Assembly (NCBI RefSeq): GCF_050947335.1
Contig: NW_027473721.1
Span: 1 to 64,000, forward strand
Source of the DNA: Megachile rotundata
Taxonomy: Eukaryota > Arthropoda > Insecta > Hymenoptera > Megachilidae
Length of the DNA stretch: 64,000 nt
Reading direction: 5' to 3'
Shown here: in pieces, positions 14,401-27,922 of the stretch
Layout: every line of letters begins with the position of its first letter
Position numbering within the stretch: position 1 is the stretch's first letter
Notes under the pieces: model-generated
The model's database searches: none
Seen by the model: only the letters and a program-made list of their open reading frames with translations
What the model was told of the DNA's origin: nothing
Made by a program: the position numbers and the translations under genes

Positions 14401-16602
14401 TATTATGCTTATATGATCGAGAGAACGACAATTACTATACTTATTACTCTTATTATTATCAATGTAACTCATATTATTAGCCATATTATGCTTATATGAT
14501 CGATAGAACGACAATTACTATACTTATTACTCTTATCGTTATGAATCTAACTCATATTATTAACCATATTATGCAGATATGATCGATAGAACTACAATTA
14601 CTATACTTATTACTCTTATTATTATCAATCTAACTCATATTATTAGCCATATTATGCTTATATGATCGATAGAATGAGAATTACTATACTCACTACTCTT
14701 AGTATTATCACTCTAACTCATAATATTAGCCTTATTATGCTTATATGATCGATAGAACGACAATTACTGTACTTATTACTCTTATTATTATCAATCTAAA
14801 TCATATTATTAGCCATATTATGCTTATATGATCGATAGAACGAGAATTACTATACTCACTACTCTTAGTATTATCAATCTAACACATATTATCAGCCATA
14901 TTATGGTTATATTATCGATAGAACGACAATTACTATACTTATTACTGTTATTATTATCAATCTAACTCATATTATTAGCCATATTATGCTTAAATGATCG
15001 ATAGAACGACAATTACTATACTTATTACTCTTATTATTATCAATCTAACTCATATGATTAGCCATATTATGCTTATATGATCGATAGAACGAGAATTACT
15101 ATACTCACTACTCTTAGTATTATCAATCTAACTCATATTATTAGCCATATTATGCTTATGTGATCGATAGAACGACAATTACTATACTTATTACTCTTAT
15201 TATTACCAATCTAACTCATATTATTAGCCATATTATGCTTATATGATCGATAGAACGAGAATTACTATACTCACTACTCTTAGTATTATCAATCTAACTC
15301 ATATTATTAGCCATATTATGGTTATATTATCGATAGAACGACAATTACTATACCTATTACTGTTATTATTATCAATCTAACTCATATTATTAGCCACATT
15401 ATGCTTATATGATCGATAGAACGAGAATTACTATACTCACTACTCTTAGTATTATCAATCTAACCCATATTATTAGGCATATTATGCTTATATGATCGAT
15501 AGAGCGACAATTACTATACTTATTACTCTTATTATTACCAATCTAACTCATATTATTAGCCATATTATGCTTATATGATCGATAGAACGACAATTACTAT
15601 ACTTATTACTCTTATTATTATGAATCTGACTCATATTATTAGCCATATTATGCTTATATGATCGATAGAACGACAATTACTATACTTATTATTCTTATTT
15701 TTATCAACCCAACTCATATTATTCGCCATATTATGCTTAAATGATCGATAGAACGACAATTACTATCCTCATTACTCTTATTATTATGAATCTAACTCAT
15801 ATTATTAGCCACATTATGCTTATATGATCGATAGAACTACAATTACTATACTCATTACTCTTATTATTATCAATCCAACTTATAATATTACCCATATTAT
15901 GCTGATATGATCGATAGAACGACATTCGCTATAGTTATTACACTCACTATTATCAATCTAACTCATATTATTAACCATATTATGCAGATATGATCGACAG
16001 AACGACAATTACTAAACTTATTACTCTTATTATTATCATTCTAACTCATATTATTAACCATATTATGCAGATATGATCGATAGAACTACAATTACTATAC
16101 TCATTACTCTCATTGTTATCAATCTGACTCATATTATTAGCCATATTATGCTTTTATGATCGATAGAAAGAGAATTACTATACTCACTACTCTTAGTATT
16201 ATCAATCTAACTCATATTATTAGCCATATTATGGTTATATTATCGATAGAACCACAATTACTATACTTATTACTGATATTATTATCAATCTAACTCATAT
16301 TATTAGCCATATTATGCTTATATGATCGACAGAATGAGAATTACTATACTCACTACTCTTAGTGTTATCACTCTAACTCATATTATTAGCCATATTATGC
16401 TTATATGATCGAGAGAACGACAATTACTATACTTATTACTCTTATTATTATCAATGTAACTCATATTATTAGCCATATTATGCTTATATGATCGATAGAA
16501 CGACAATTGCTATACTTATTACTCTTATTGTTATGAATCTAACTCATATTATTAACCATATTATGCAGATATGATCGATAGAACTACAATTACTATACTT
16601 AT
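11471..16602 (+). repeat. 45-monomer higher-order repeat, two copies (3735 bp apart)
   Basis: Bases 11471-12867 match 15206-16602. Shared marks include GCCACATTATG, the TTTTTATCAACCCAAC copy with ATTATTCGCC, the class E copy (12190 and 15925), CTCTCATTGTTATC, and the CTTTTATGATCG copy (12417 and 16152). Differences are scattered single bases, such as CTTATTACTG against CCTATTACTG near 15354. The segment between the copies (12868-15205) is built from other blocks. Confidence 0.84.
13382..15320 (+). repeat. Mosaic block made of two left-end segments in changed order
   Basis: Bases 13382-14150 match 1098-1866 (148 monomers away), and bases 14156-15320 match 295-1459 (167 monomers away). The two source segments overlap and are in the opposite order at the left end. 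A rare variant, GAATGAAAATTAC, is shared at 14341 and 479. Private changes in this copy include CTAAATCATATT near 14808 and CATATGATTAGCC near 15053. Confidence 0.82.
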
Positions 16603-19600
16603 TACTCTTATTATTATCAATCTAACTCATATTATTAGCCATATTATGCTTATATGATCGATAGAATGAGAATTACTGTACTCACTACTCTTAGTATTAT
16701 CACTCTAACTCATAATATTAGCCTTATTATGCTTATATGATCGATAGAACGACAATTACTGTACTTATTACTCTTAGTATTATCAATCTAACACATATTA
16801 TCAGCCATATTATGGTTATATTATCGATAGAACGACAATTACTATACTTATTACTGTTATTATTATCAATCTAACTCATATTATTAGCCATATTATGCTT
16901 AAATGATCGATAGAACGACAATTACTATACTTATTACTCTTATTATTATCAATCTAACTCATATTATTAGCCATATTATGCTTATATGATCGATAGAACG
17001 AGAATTACTATACTCACTACTCTTAGTATTATCAATCTAACTCATATTATTAGCCATATTATGCTTATGTGATCGATAGAACGACAATTACTATACTTAT
17101 TACTCTTATTATTACCAATCTAACTCATATTATTAGCCATATTATGCTTATATGATCGATAGAACGAGAATTACTATACTCGCTACTCTTAGTATTATCA
17201 ATCTAACTCATATTATTAGCCATATTATGTTTAAATGATCGATAGAACTACAATTAATATACTCATTACTCTTATTATTATCAATCTAACTCATATTATT
17301 AGCCATATTATGCTTATATGATCGATAGAACGAGAATTACTATACTCGCTACTCTTAGTATTATCAATCTAACTCATATTATTAACCATATTATGCAGAT
17401 ATGATCGATAGAACGACAATTACTAAACTTATTACTCTTATTATTATCATTCTAACTCATATTATTAACCATATTATGCAGATATGATCGATAGAACTAC
17501 AATTACTATACTCATTACTCTCATTATTATCAATCCAACTCATAATATTACCCATATTATGCTGATATGATCGATAGAACGACATTCACTATAGTTATTG
17601 CACTCACTATTATCAATCTAACTCATATTATTAACCATATTATGCAGATATGATCGACAGAACGACAATTACTATACTTATTACTGATATTATTATCAAT
17701 CTAACTCATATTATTAGCCATATTATGCTTATATGATCGACAGAATGAGAATTACTATACTCACTACTCTTAGTGTTATCACTCTAACTCATATTATTAG
17801 CCATATTATGCTTATATGATCGAGAGAACGACAATTACTATACTTATTACTCTTATTATTATCAATGTAACTCATATTATTAGCCATATTATGCTTATAT
17901 GATCGATAGAACGACAATTACTAAACTTATTACTCTTATTATTATCATTCTAACTCATATTATTAATCATATTATGCAGATATGATCGATAGAACTACAA
18001 TTACTATACTCATTACTCTTATTATTATCAATCCAACTCATAATATTACCCATATTATGCTGATATGATCGATAGAACGACATTCACTATAGTTATTGCA
18101 CTCACTATTATCAATCTAACTCATATTATTAACCATATTATGCAGATATGATCGACAGAACGACAATTACTATACTTATTACTGATATTATTATCAATCT
18201 AACTCATATTATTAGCCATATTATGCTTATATGATCGATAGAACGAGAATTACTATACTCACTACTCTTAGTATTATCAATCTAACTCATATTATTAGGC
18301 ATATTATGCTTATATGATCGATAGAACGACAATTACTATACTTATTACTCTTATTATTACCAATCTAACTCATATTATTAGCCATATTATGCTTATATGA
18401 TCGATAGAACGACAATTACTATACTTATTACTCTTATTATTATGAATCTGACTCATATTATTAGCCATATTATGCTTATATGATCGATAGAACGACAATT
18501 ACTATACTTATTATTCTTATTTTTATCAACCCAACTCATATTATTCGCCATATTATGCTTAAATGATCGATAGAACGACAATTACTATCCTCATTACTCT
18601 TATTATTATGAATCTAACTCATATTATTAGCCACATTATGCTTATATGATCGATAGAACTACAATTACTATACTCATTACTCTTATTATTATCAATCCAA
18701 CTTATAATATTACCCATATTATGCTGATATGATCGATAGAACGACATTCGCTATAGTTATTACACTCACTATTATCAATCTAACTCATATTATTAACCAT
18801 ATTATGCAGATATGATCGACAGAACGACAATTACTAAACTTATTACTCTTATTATTATCATTCTAACTCATATTATTAACCATATTATGCAGATATGATC
18901 GATAGAACTACAATTACTATACTCATTACTCTCATTGTTATCAATCTGACTCATATTATTAGCCATATTATGCTTTTATGATCGATAGAAAGAGAATTAC
19001 TATACTCACTACTCTTAGTATTATCAATCTAACTCATATTATTAGCCATATTATGGTTATATTATCGATAGAACCACAATTACTATACTTATTACTGATA
19101 TTATTATCAATCTAACTCATATTATTAGCCATATTATGCTTATATGATCGACAGAATGAGAATTACTATACTCACTACTCTTAGTGTTATCACTCTAACT
19201 CATATTATTAGCCATATTATGCTTATATGATCGAGAGAACGACAATTACTATACTTATTACTCTTATTATTATCAATGTAACTCATATTATTAGCCATAT
19301 TATGCTTATATGATCGATAGAACGACAATTGCTATACTTATTACTCTTATTGTTATGAATCTAACTCATATTATTAACCATATTATGCAGATATGATCGA
19401 TAGAACTACAATTACTATACTTATTACTCTTATTATTATCAATCTAACTCATATTATTAGCCATATTATGCTTATATGATCGATAGAATGAGAATTACTG
19501 TACTCACTACTCTTAGTATTATCACTCTAACTCATAATATTAGCCTTATTATGCTTATATGATCGATAGAACGACAATTACTGTACTTATTACTCTTAGT

Positions 19601-20862
19601 ATTATCAATCTAACACATATTATCAGCCATATTATGGTTATATTATCGATAGAACGACAATTACTATACTTATTACTGTTATTATTATCAATCTAACTCA
19701 TATTATTAGCCATATTATGCTTAAATGATCGATAGAACGACAATTACTATACTTATTACTCTTATTATTATCAATCTAACTCATATTATTAGCCATATTA
19801 TGCTTATATGATCGATAGAACGAGAATTACTATACTCACTACTCTTAGTATTATCAATCTAACTCATATTATTAGCCATATTATGCTTATGTGATCGATA
19901 GAACGACAATTACTATACTTATTACTCTTATTATTACCAATCTAACTCATATTATTAGCCATATTATGCTTATATGATCGATAGAACGAGAATTACTATA
20001 CTCGCTACTCTTAGTATTATCAATCTAACTCATATTATTAGCCATATTATGTTTAAATGATCGATAGAACTACAATTAATATACTCATTACTCTTATTAT
20101 TATCAATCTAACTCATATTATTAGCCATATTATGCTTATATGATCGATAGAACGAGAATTACTATACTCGCTACTCTTAGTATTATCAATCTAACTCATA
20201 TTATTAACCATATTATGCAGATATGATCGATAGAACGACAATTACTAAACTTATTACTCTTATTATTATCATTCTAACTCATATTATTAACCATATTATG
20301 CAGATATGATCGATAGAACTACAATTACTATACTCATTACTCTCATTATTATCAATCCAACTCATAATATTACCCATATTATGCTGATATGATCGATAGA
20401 ACGACATTCACTATAGTTATTGCACTCACTATTATCAATCTAACTCATATTATTAACCATATTATGCAGATATGATCGACAGAACGACAATTACTATACT
20501 TATTACTGATATTATTATCAATCTAACTCATATTATTAGCCATATTATGCTTATATGATCGACAGAATGAGAATTACTATACTCACTACTCTTAGTGTTA
20601 TCACTCTAACTCATATTATTAGCCATATTATGCTTATATGATCGAGAGAACGACAATTACTATACTTATTACTCTTATTATTATCAATGTAACTCATATT
20701 ATTAGCCATATTATGCTTATATGATCGATAGAACGACAATTACTAAACTTATTACTCTTATTATTATCATTCTAACTCATATTATTAATCATATTATGCA
20801 GATATGATCGATAGAACTACAATTACTATACTCATTACTCTTATTATTATCAATCCAACTCA
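15400..20862 (+). repeat. 34-monomer tandem higher-order repeat (2822-bp unit)
   Basis: Bases 15400-18040 reappear at 18222-20862. The match covers most of a 2822-bp unit and looks almost perfect through the marks I checked: AATCTGACTCATATT, GATCGACAGAACG, the class E copies, CTTTTATGATCG and GATCGAGAGAACG. Differences are mostly at the left end (CTAACCCATATT and GATAGAGCGAC near 15465-15505). The match stops at about 18041/20863, where copy 1 has CATAATATTACCC and copy 2 has CATATTATTAACC. This is the longest clean tandem duplication in the forward arm. Confidence 0.9.
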
Positions 20863-22061
20863 TATTATTAACCATATTATGCAGATATGATCGATAGAAC
20901 TACAATTACTATACTCATTACTCTCATTGTTATCAATCTAACTCATATTATTAGCCATATTATGCTTTTATGATCGATAGAAAGAGAATTACTATACTCA
21001 CTACTCTTAGTATTATCAATCTAACTCATATTATTAGCCATATTATGGTTATATTATCGATAGAACCACAATTACTATACTTATTACTGATATTATTATC
21101 AATCTAACTCATATTATTAGCCTTATTATGCTTATATGATCGACAGAATGAGAATTACTATACTCACTACTCTTAGTGTTATCACTCTAACTCATATTAT
21201 TAGCCATATTATGCTTATATGATCGAGAGAACGACAATTACTATACTTATTACTCTTATTATTATCAATGTAACTCATATTATTAGCCATATTATGCTTA
21301 TATGATCGATAGAACGACAATTACTATACTTATTACTCTTATTGTTATGAATCTAACTCATATTATTAACCATATTATGCAGATATGATCGATAGAACTA
21401 CAATTACTATACTTATTACTCTTATTATTATCAATCTAACTCATATTATTAGCCATATTATGCTTATATGATCGATAGAATGAGAATTACTATACTCACT
21501 ACTCTTAGTATTATCACTCTAACTCATAATATTAGCCTTATTATGCTTATATGATCGATAGAACGACAATTACTGTACTTATAACTCTTATTATTATCAA
21601 TCTAACTCATATTATTAGCCATATTATGCTTATATGATCGATAGAACGAGAATTACTATACTCACTACTCTTAGTATTATCAATCTAACACATATTATCA
21701 GCCATATTATGGTTATATTATCGATAGAACGACAATTACTATACTTATTACTGTTATTATTATCAATCTAACTCATATTATTAGCCATATTATGCTTAAA
21801 TGATCGATAGAACGACAATTACTATACTTATTACTCTTATTATTATCAATCTAACTCATATTATTAGCCATATTATGCTTATATGATCGATAGAACGAGA
21901 ATTACTATACTCACTACTCTTAGTATTATCAATCTAACTCATATTATTAGCCATATTATGCAGATATGATCGATAGAACTACAATTACTATACTCATTAC
22001 TCTTATTATTATCAATGTAACTCATATTATTAGCCATATTATGGTTATATTATCGATAGAA

Positions 22062-22161
22062 NNNNNNNNNNNNNNNNNNNNNNNNNNNNNNNNNNNNNNN
22101 NNNNNNNNNNNNNNNNNNNNNNNNNNNNNNNNNNNNNNNNNNNNNNNNNNNNNNNNNNNNN
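22062..22161. other. Assembly gap of 100 N at the orientation switch
   Basis: There are exactly 100 N. The round number suggests a placeholder of unknown true length. Left of it monomers read forward and stop inside a class D copy; right of it they read as the reverse complement. The bases flanking the gap are not mirror images of each other at monomer-class level: a C then D copy on the left, and different variants with TCTCTCGATCATATAAGC on the right. There is therefore no perfect palindrome at the visible edges. The join may be a real inversion or two contigs placed in the wrong relative orientation. Confidence 0.97.
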
Positions 22162-23391
22162 AGCATAATATGGCTAATAATATGAGTTAGATTGATAATA
22201 ATAAGAGTAATAAGTATAGTGATTGTCGTTCTCTCGATCATATAAGCATAATATGGCTAATAATATGAGTTAGAGTGATAATACTAAGAGTAGTGAGTAT
22301 AGTAATTCTCGTTCTATCGATCATATAAGCATAATATGGCTAATAATATGAGTTAGATTGATAATAATAAGAGTAATGAGTATAGTAATTGTAGATCTAT
22401 CGATCATTTAAGCATAATATGGCTAATAATATGAGTTAGATTGATAATAATAACAGTAATAAGTATAGTAATTGTCGTTCTATCGATAATATAACCATAA
22501 TATGGCTAATAATATGAGTTAGATTGATAACACTAAGAGTAGTGAGTATAGTAATTCTCGTTCTATCGATCATATAAGCATAATATGGCTAATAATATGA
22601 GTTAGATTCATAATAACAAGAGTAATGAGTATAGTAATTGTAGATCTATCGATCATTTAAGCATAATATGGCTAATAATATGAGTTAGATTGATAATAAT
22701 AAGAGTAATAAGTATAGTGATTGTCGTTCTCTCGATCATATAAGCATAATATGGCTAATAATATGAGTTAGAGTGATAATACTAAGAGTAGTGAGTATAG
22801 TAATTCTCGTTCTATCGATCATATAAGCATAATATGGCTAATAATATGAGTTAGATTGATAATAATAAGAGTAATGAGTATAGTAATTGTAGATCTATCG
22901 ATCATTTAAGCATAATATCGCTAATAATATGAGTTAGATTGATAATAATAACAGTAATAAGTATAGTAATTGTCGTTCTATCGATAATATAACCATAATA
23001 TGGCTAATAATATGAGTTAGATTGATAACACTAAGAGTAGTGAGTATAGTAATTCTCGTTCTATCGATCATATAAGCATAATATGGCTAATAATATGAGT
23101 TAGATTGATAATAATAAGAGTAATGAGTATAGTAATTGTAGATATATCGATCATTTAAGCATAATATGGCTAATAATATGAGTTAGATTGATAATAATAA
23201 CAGTAATAAGTATAGTAATTGTCGTTCTATCGATCATTTAAGCATAATATGGGTAATAATATGAGTCAGATTGATAATAATAACAGTAATACGTATAGTA
23301 ATTGTTGTTCTATCGATAATATAAGCATAATATGGCTAATAATATGAGTTAGATTGATAATACTAAGAGTAGTGAGTATAGTAATTCTCGT

Positions 23392-25532
23392 TCTATCGAT
23401 CATATAAGCATAATATGGCTAATAATATGAGTTAGATTCATAATAACAAGAGTAATGAGTATAGTAATTGTAGATCTATCGATCATTTAAGCATAATATG
23501 GCTAATAATATGAGTTAGATTGATAATAATAACAGTAATAAATATAGTAATTGTCGTTCTATCGATAATATAACCATAATATGGCTAATAATATGAGTTA
23601 GATTGATAATACTAAGAGTAGTGAGTATAGTAATTCTCGTTCTATCGATCATATAAGCATAATATGGCTAATAATATGAGTTAGATTGATAATAATAAGA
23701 GTAATAAGTATAGTAATTGTCGTTCTCTCGATCATATAAGCATAATATGGCTAATAATATGAGTTAGAGTGATAATACTAAGAGTAGTGAGTACAGTAAT
23801 TCTCATTCTATCGATCATATAAGCATAATATGGCTAGTAATATGAGTTAGATTGATAATAATAAGAGTAATAAGTATAGTATTTGTCGTTCTATCGATCA
23901 TGTAAGCATAATATGGCTAATAATACGAGTTAGATTGATAATAATAAGAGTAATGAGTATAGTAATTGTAGATCTATCGATCATTTAAGCATAATATGGC
24001 TAATAATATGAGTTAGATTGATAATAATAAGAGTAATGAGTATAGTAATTGTAGATCTATCGATCATTTAAGCATAATATGGCTAATAATATGAGTTAGA
24101 TTGATAATAATAACAGTAATAAGTATAGTAATTGTCGTTCTATCGATCATTTAAGCATAATATGGGTAATAATATGAGTCAGATTGATAATAATAACAGT
24201 AATAAATATAGTAATTGTCGTTCTATCGATAATATAACCATAATATGGCTAATAATATGAGTTAGATTGATAATACTAAGAGTAGTGAGTATAGTAATTC
24301 TCGTTCTATCGATCATATAAGCATAATATGGCTAATAATATGAGTTAGAGTGATAATACTAAGAGTAGTGAGTATAGTAATTCTCGTTCTATCGATCATA
24401 TAAGCATAATATGGCTAATAATATGAGTTAGATTGATAATAATAAGAGTAATGAGTATAGTAATTGTAGATCTATCGATCATTTAAGCATAATATGGCTA
24501 ATAACATGAGTTAGATTGATAATAATAACAGTAATAAGTATAGTAATTGTCGTTCTATCGATAATATAACCATAATATGGCTAATAATATGAGTTAGATT
24601 GATAACACTAAGAGTAGTGAGTATAGTAATTCTCGTTCTATCGATCATATAAGCATAATATGGCTAATAATATGAGTTAGATTGATAATAATAAGAGTAA
24701 TGAGTATAGTAATTGTAGATCTATCGATCATATAAGCATAATATGGCTAATAATATGAGTTAGATTCATAATAACAAGAGTAATGAGTATAGTAATTGTA
24801 GATCTATCGATCATTTAAGCATAATATGGCTAATAATATGAGTTAGATTGATAATAATAACAGTAATAAGTATAGTAATTGTCGTTCTATCGATAATATA
24901 ACCATAATATGGCTAATAATATGAGTTAGATTGATAATACTAAGAGTAGTGAGTATAGTAATTCTCGTTCTATCGATCATATAAGCATAATATGGCTAAT
25001 AATATGAGTTAGATTGATAATAATAAGAGTAATAAGTATAGTAATTGTCGTTCTCTCGATCATATAAGCATAATATGGCTAATAATATGAGTTAGAGTGA
25101 TAATACTAAGAGTAGTGAGTACAGTAATTCTCATTCTATCGATCATATAAGCATAATATGGCTAGTAATATGAGTTAGATTGATAATAATAAGAGTAATA
25201 AGTATAGTATTTGTCGTTCTATCGATCATGTAAGCATAATATGGCTAATAATACGAGTTAGATTGATAATAATAAGAGTAATGAGTATAGTAATTGTAGA
25301 TCTATCGATCATTTAAGCATAATATGGCTAATAATATGAGTTAGATTGATAATAATAAGAGTAATGAGTATAGTAATTGTAGATCTATCGATCATTTAAG
25401 CATAATATGGCTAATAATATGAGTTAGATTGATAATAATAACAGTAATAAGTATAGTAATTGTCGTTCTATCGATCATTTAAGCATAATATGGGTAATAA
25501 TATGAGTCAGATTGATAATAATAACAGTAATA
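23392..25532 (-). repeat. 16-monomer higher-order repeat, two copies (1328 bp apart)
   Basis: Bases 23392-24204 match 24720-25532. Shared rare marks are GATTCATAATAACAAGAG, TGGCTAGTAATATG (23834 and 25162), GTATTTGTCG, ATCATGTAAGC and AATACGAGTTAG. One difference is GTAATAAATATAG near 23541 against GTAATAAGTATAG. Confidence 0.86.
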
Positions 25533-27922
25533 AGTATAGTAATTGTTGTTCTATAGATAATATAAGCATAATATGGCTAATAATATGAGTTAGATTGATA
25601 ATACTAAGAGTAGTGAGTATAGTAATTCTCGTTCTATCGATCATATAAGCATAATATGGCTAATAATATGAGTTAGATTGATAATAACAAGAGTAATGAG
25701 TATAGTAATTGTAGTTCTATCGATCATTTATGCATAATATGGCTAATATATGAGTTAGATTGATAATAATAACAGTAATAAGTATAGTAATTGTCGTTCT
25801 ATCGATAATATAACCATAATATGGCTAATAATATGAGTTAGATTGATAATACTAAGAGTAGTGAGTATAGTAATTCTCGTTCTATCGATCATATAAGCAT
25901 AATATGGCTAATAATATGAGTTAGATTGATAATAATAAGAGTAATAAGTATAGTGATTGTCGTTCTCTCGATCATATAAGCATAATATGGCTAATAATAT
26001 GAGTTAGAGTGATAATACTAAGAGTAGTGAGTATAGTAATTCTCGTTCTATCGATCATATAAGCATAATATGGCTAATAATATGAGTTAGATTGATAATA
26101 ATAAGAGTAATGAGTTTAGTAATTGTAGATCTATCGATCATTTAAGCAGAATATGGCTAATAATATGAGTTAGATTGATAATAATAAGAGTAATAAGTAT
26201 AGTATTTGTCGTTCTATCGATCATATAAGCATAATATGGCTAATAATATGAATTAGATTGATAATAATAAGAGTAATAAGTATAGTAATTGTCGTTCTAT
26301 CGATCATTTAAGCATAATATGGGTAATAATATGAGTCAGATTGATAATAATAACAGTAATAAGTATAGTAATTGTCGTTCTACCGATAATATAAGCATAA
26401 TATGGCTAATAATATGAGTTAGATTGATAATACTAAGAGTAGTGAGTATAGTAGTTCTCGTTCTATCGATCATATCTGCATAATATGGTTAATAATATGA
26501 GTTAGATTGATAATAATAAGAGCAATGAGTATAGTAATTGTCGTTCTATCGATCATATCTGCATAATATGGTTAATAATATGAGTTAGATTGATAATAGT
26601 GAGTGTAATAAATATAGTAATTGCAGTTCTATCGCTCATATAAGCACAATATGTCTAATAATATGAGTTAGATTGATAATAATAGGAGTAATAAGTATAG
26701 TAATTGTCGTTCTATCGATCATATAAGCATAATATGGCTAATAATATGAGTTAGATTGATAATAATAAGAGTAATAAGTACAGTAATTGTCGTTCTATCG
26801 ATCATATAAGCATAATATGGCTAATAATATGAGTTAGGTTTATAATAATAACAGTAATAAGTATAGTAATTGTCGTTCTATCGATAATATAAGCATAATA
26901 TGGCTAATAATATGAGTTAGGTTTATAATAATAAGAGTAATAAGTATAGTAATTGTCGTTCTATCGATCATATCTGCATAATATGGTTAATAATATGAGT
27001 TAGATAGATAATAATAAGAGTAATGAGTATAGTAATTGTCGTACTATCGATCATATAAGCATAATATGGCTAATAATATGAGTTAGATTGATAATAATAA
27101 GTGTAAGAAGTATAGTAATTGTCGTTCTATCGATCATATCTGCATAATATGGCTAATAATATGAGTTAGATTGATAATAATAACAGTAATAAGTATAGTA
27201 ATTGTCGTTCTATCGATCATTTAAGCATAATATGGGTAATAATATGAGTCAGATTGATAATAATAACAGTAATAAGTATAGTAATTGTTGTTCTATCGAT
27301 AATATAAGCATAATATGGCTAATAATATGAGTTAGATTGATAATACTAAGAGTAGTGAGTATAGTAATTCTCGTTCTATCGATCATATAAGCATAATATG
27401 GCTAATAATATGAGTTAGATTGATAATAACAAGAGTAATGAGTATAGTAATTGTAGTTCTATCGATCATTTATGCATAATATGGCTAATATATGAGTTAG
27501 ATTGATAATAATAACAGTAATAAGTATAGTAATTGTCGTTCTATCGATTATATAACCATAATATGGCTAATAATATGAGTTAGATTGATAATACTAAGAG
27601 TAGTGAGTATAGTAATTCTCGTTCTATCGATCATATAAGCATAATATGGCTAATAATATGAGTTAGATTGATAATAATAAGAGTAATAAGTATAGTGATT
27701 GTCGTTCTCTCGATCATATAAGCATAATATGGCTAATAATATGAGTTAGAGTGATAATACTAAGAGTAGTGAGTATAGTAATTCTCGTTCTATCGATCAT
27801 ATAAGCATAATATGGCTAATAATATGAGTTAGATTGATAATAATAAGAGTAATGAGTATAGTAATTGTAGATCTATCGATCATTTAAGCATAATATGGCT
27901 AATAATATGAGTTAGATTGATA
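25401..27922 (-). repeat. 21-monomer higher-order repeat, two copies sharing a 1-bp deletion
   Basis: Bases 25401-26180 match 27143-27922 at an offset of 1742, one less than 21 times 83. Both copies carry CTAATATATGAG (after 25741 and 27483) where the normal monomer has CTAATAATATGAG. The deletion was therefore present before the block was copied, and it also explains why the offset is one base short. CATTTATGCATAAT precedes it in both. Confidence 0.86.
26463..26870 (-). repeat. Segment recurring near 34181-34590
   Basis: The rare chain GATAATAGTGAGTGTAATAA, then ATAGTAATTG, then TCTATCGCTCATATAAGCAC, then AATATGTCTAATAATATG occurs at 26590-26660 and again at 34310-34385. The GTGTAATA mark is 7718 bases apart, which is 93 times 83 minus the single deletion near 27487. 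Differences are single bases, for example AATAGGAGTAAT against AATAAGAGTAAT. Confidence 0.78.

Larger units (their letters stand above)
1..22061 (+). repeat. 83-bp satellite array, left arm (forward monomers)
   Basis: About 266 head-to-tail copies of an 83-bp monomer fill this stretch with no interruption. Each copy starts at a box reading GATCGATAGAACGACAATTA or a close variant and ends with ATTATGCTTATAT or a variant. The box begins at 56, 139, 222 and 305 and is still in the same phase at 22051, so the net indel drift over 22 kb is zero. A typical copy has 29 A, 34 T, 14 C and 6 G, so this strand is C-rich over G. Copies belong to discrete subfamilies (reference copies are listed separately) and are organised into long duplicated blocks. 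Every frame meets a stop codon within a few monomers, and I see no sequence that is not satellite. This is non-coding tandem DNA. A centromeric or heterochromatic role is inference from array size and structure only. Confidence 0.98.

Noticed and set aside
21966..22241. Two overlapping open frames on opposite strands across the first gap
   Set aside because: Both are read through the 100 N, so their length is an artefact of the unknown bases.
22000..22250. Perfect inverted-repeat (palindromic) junction
   Set aside because: The monomer variants on each side of the gap differ in class and order, so no mirror image is visible at the edges. An inversion remains possible and is listed as a finding.
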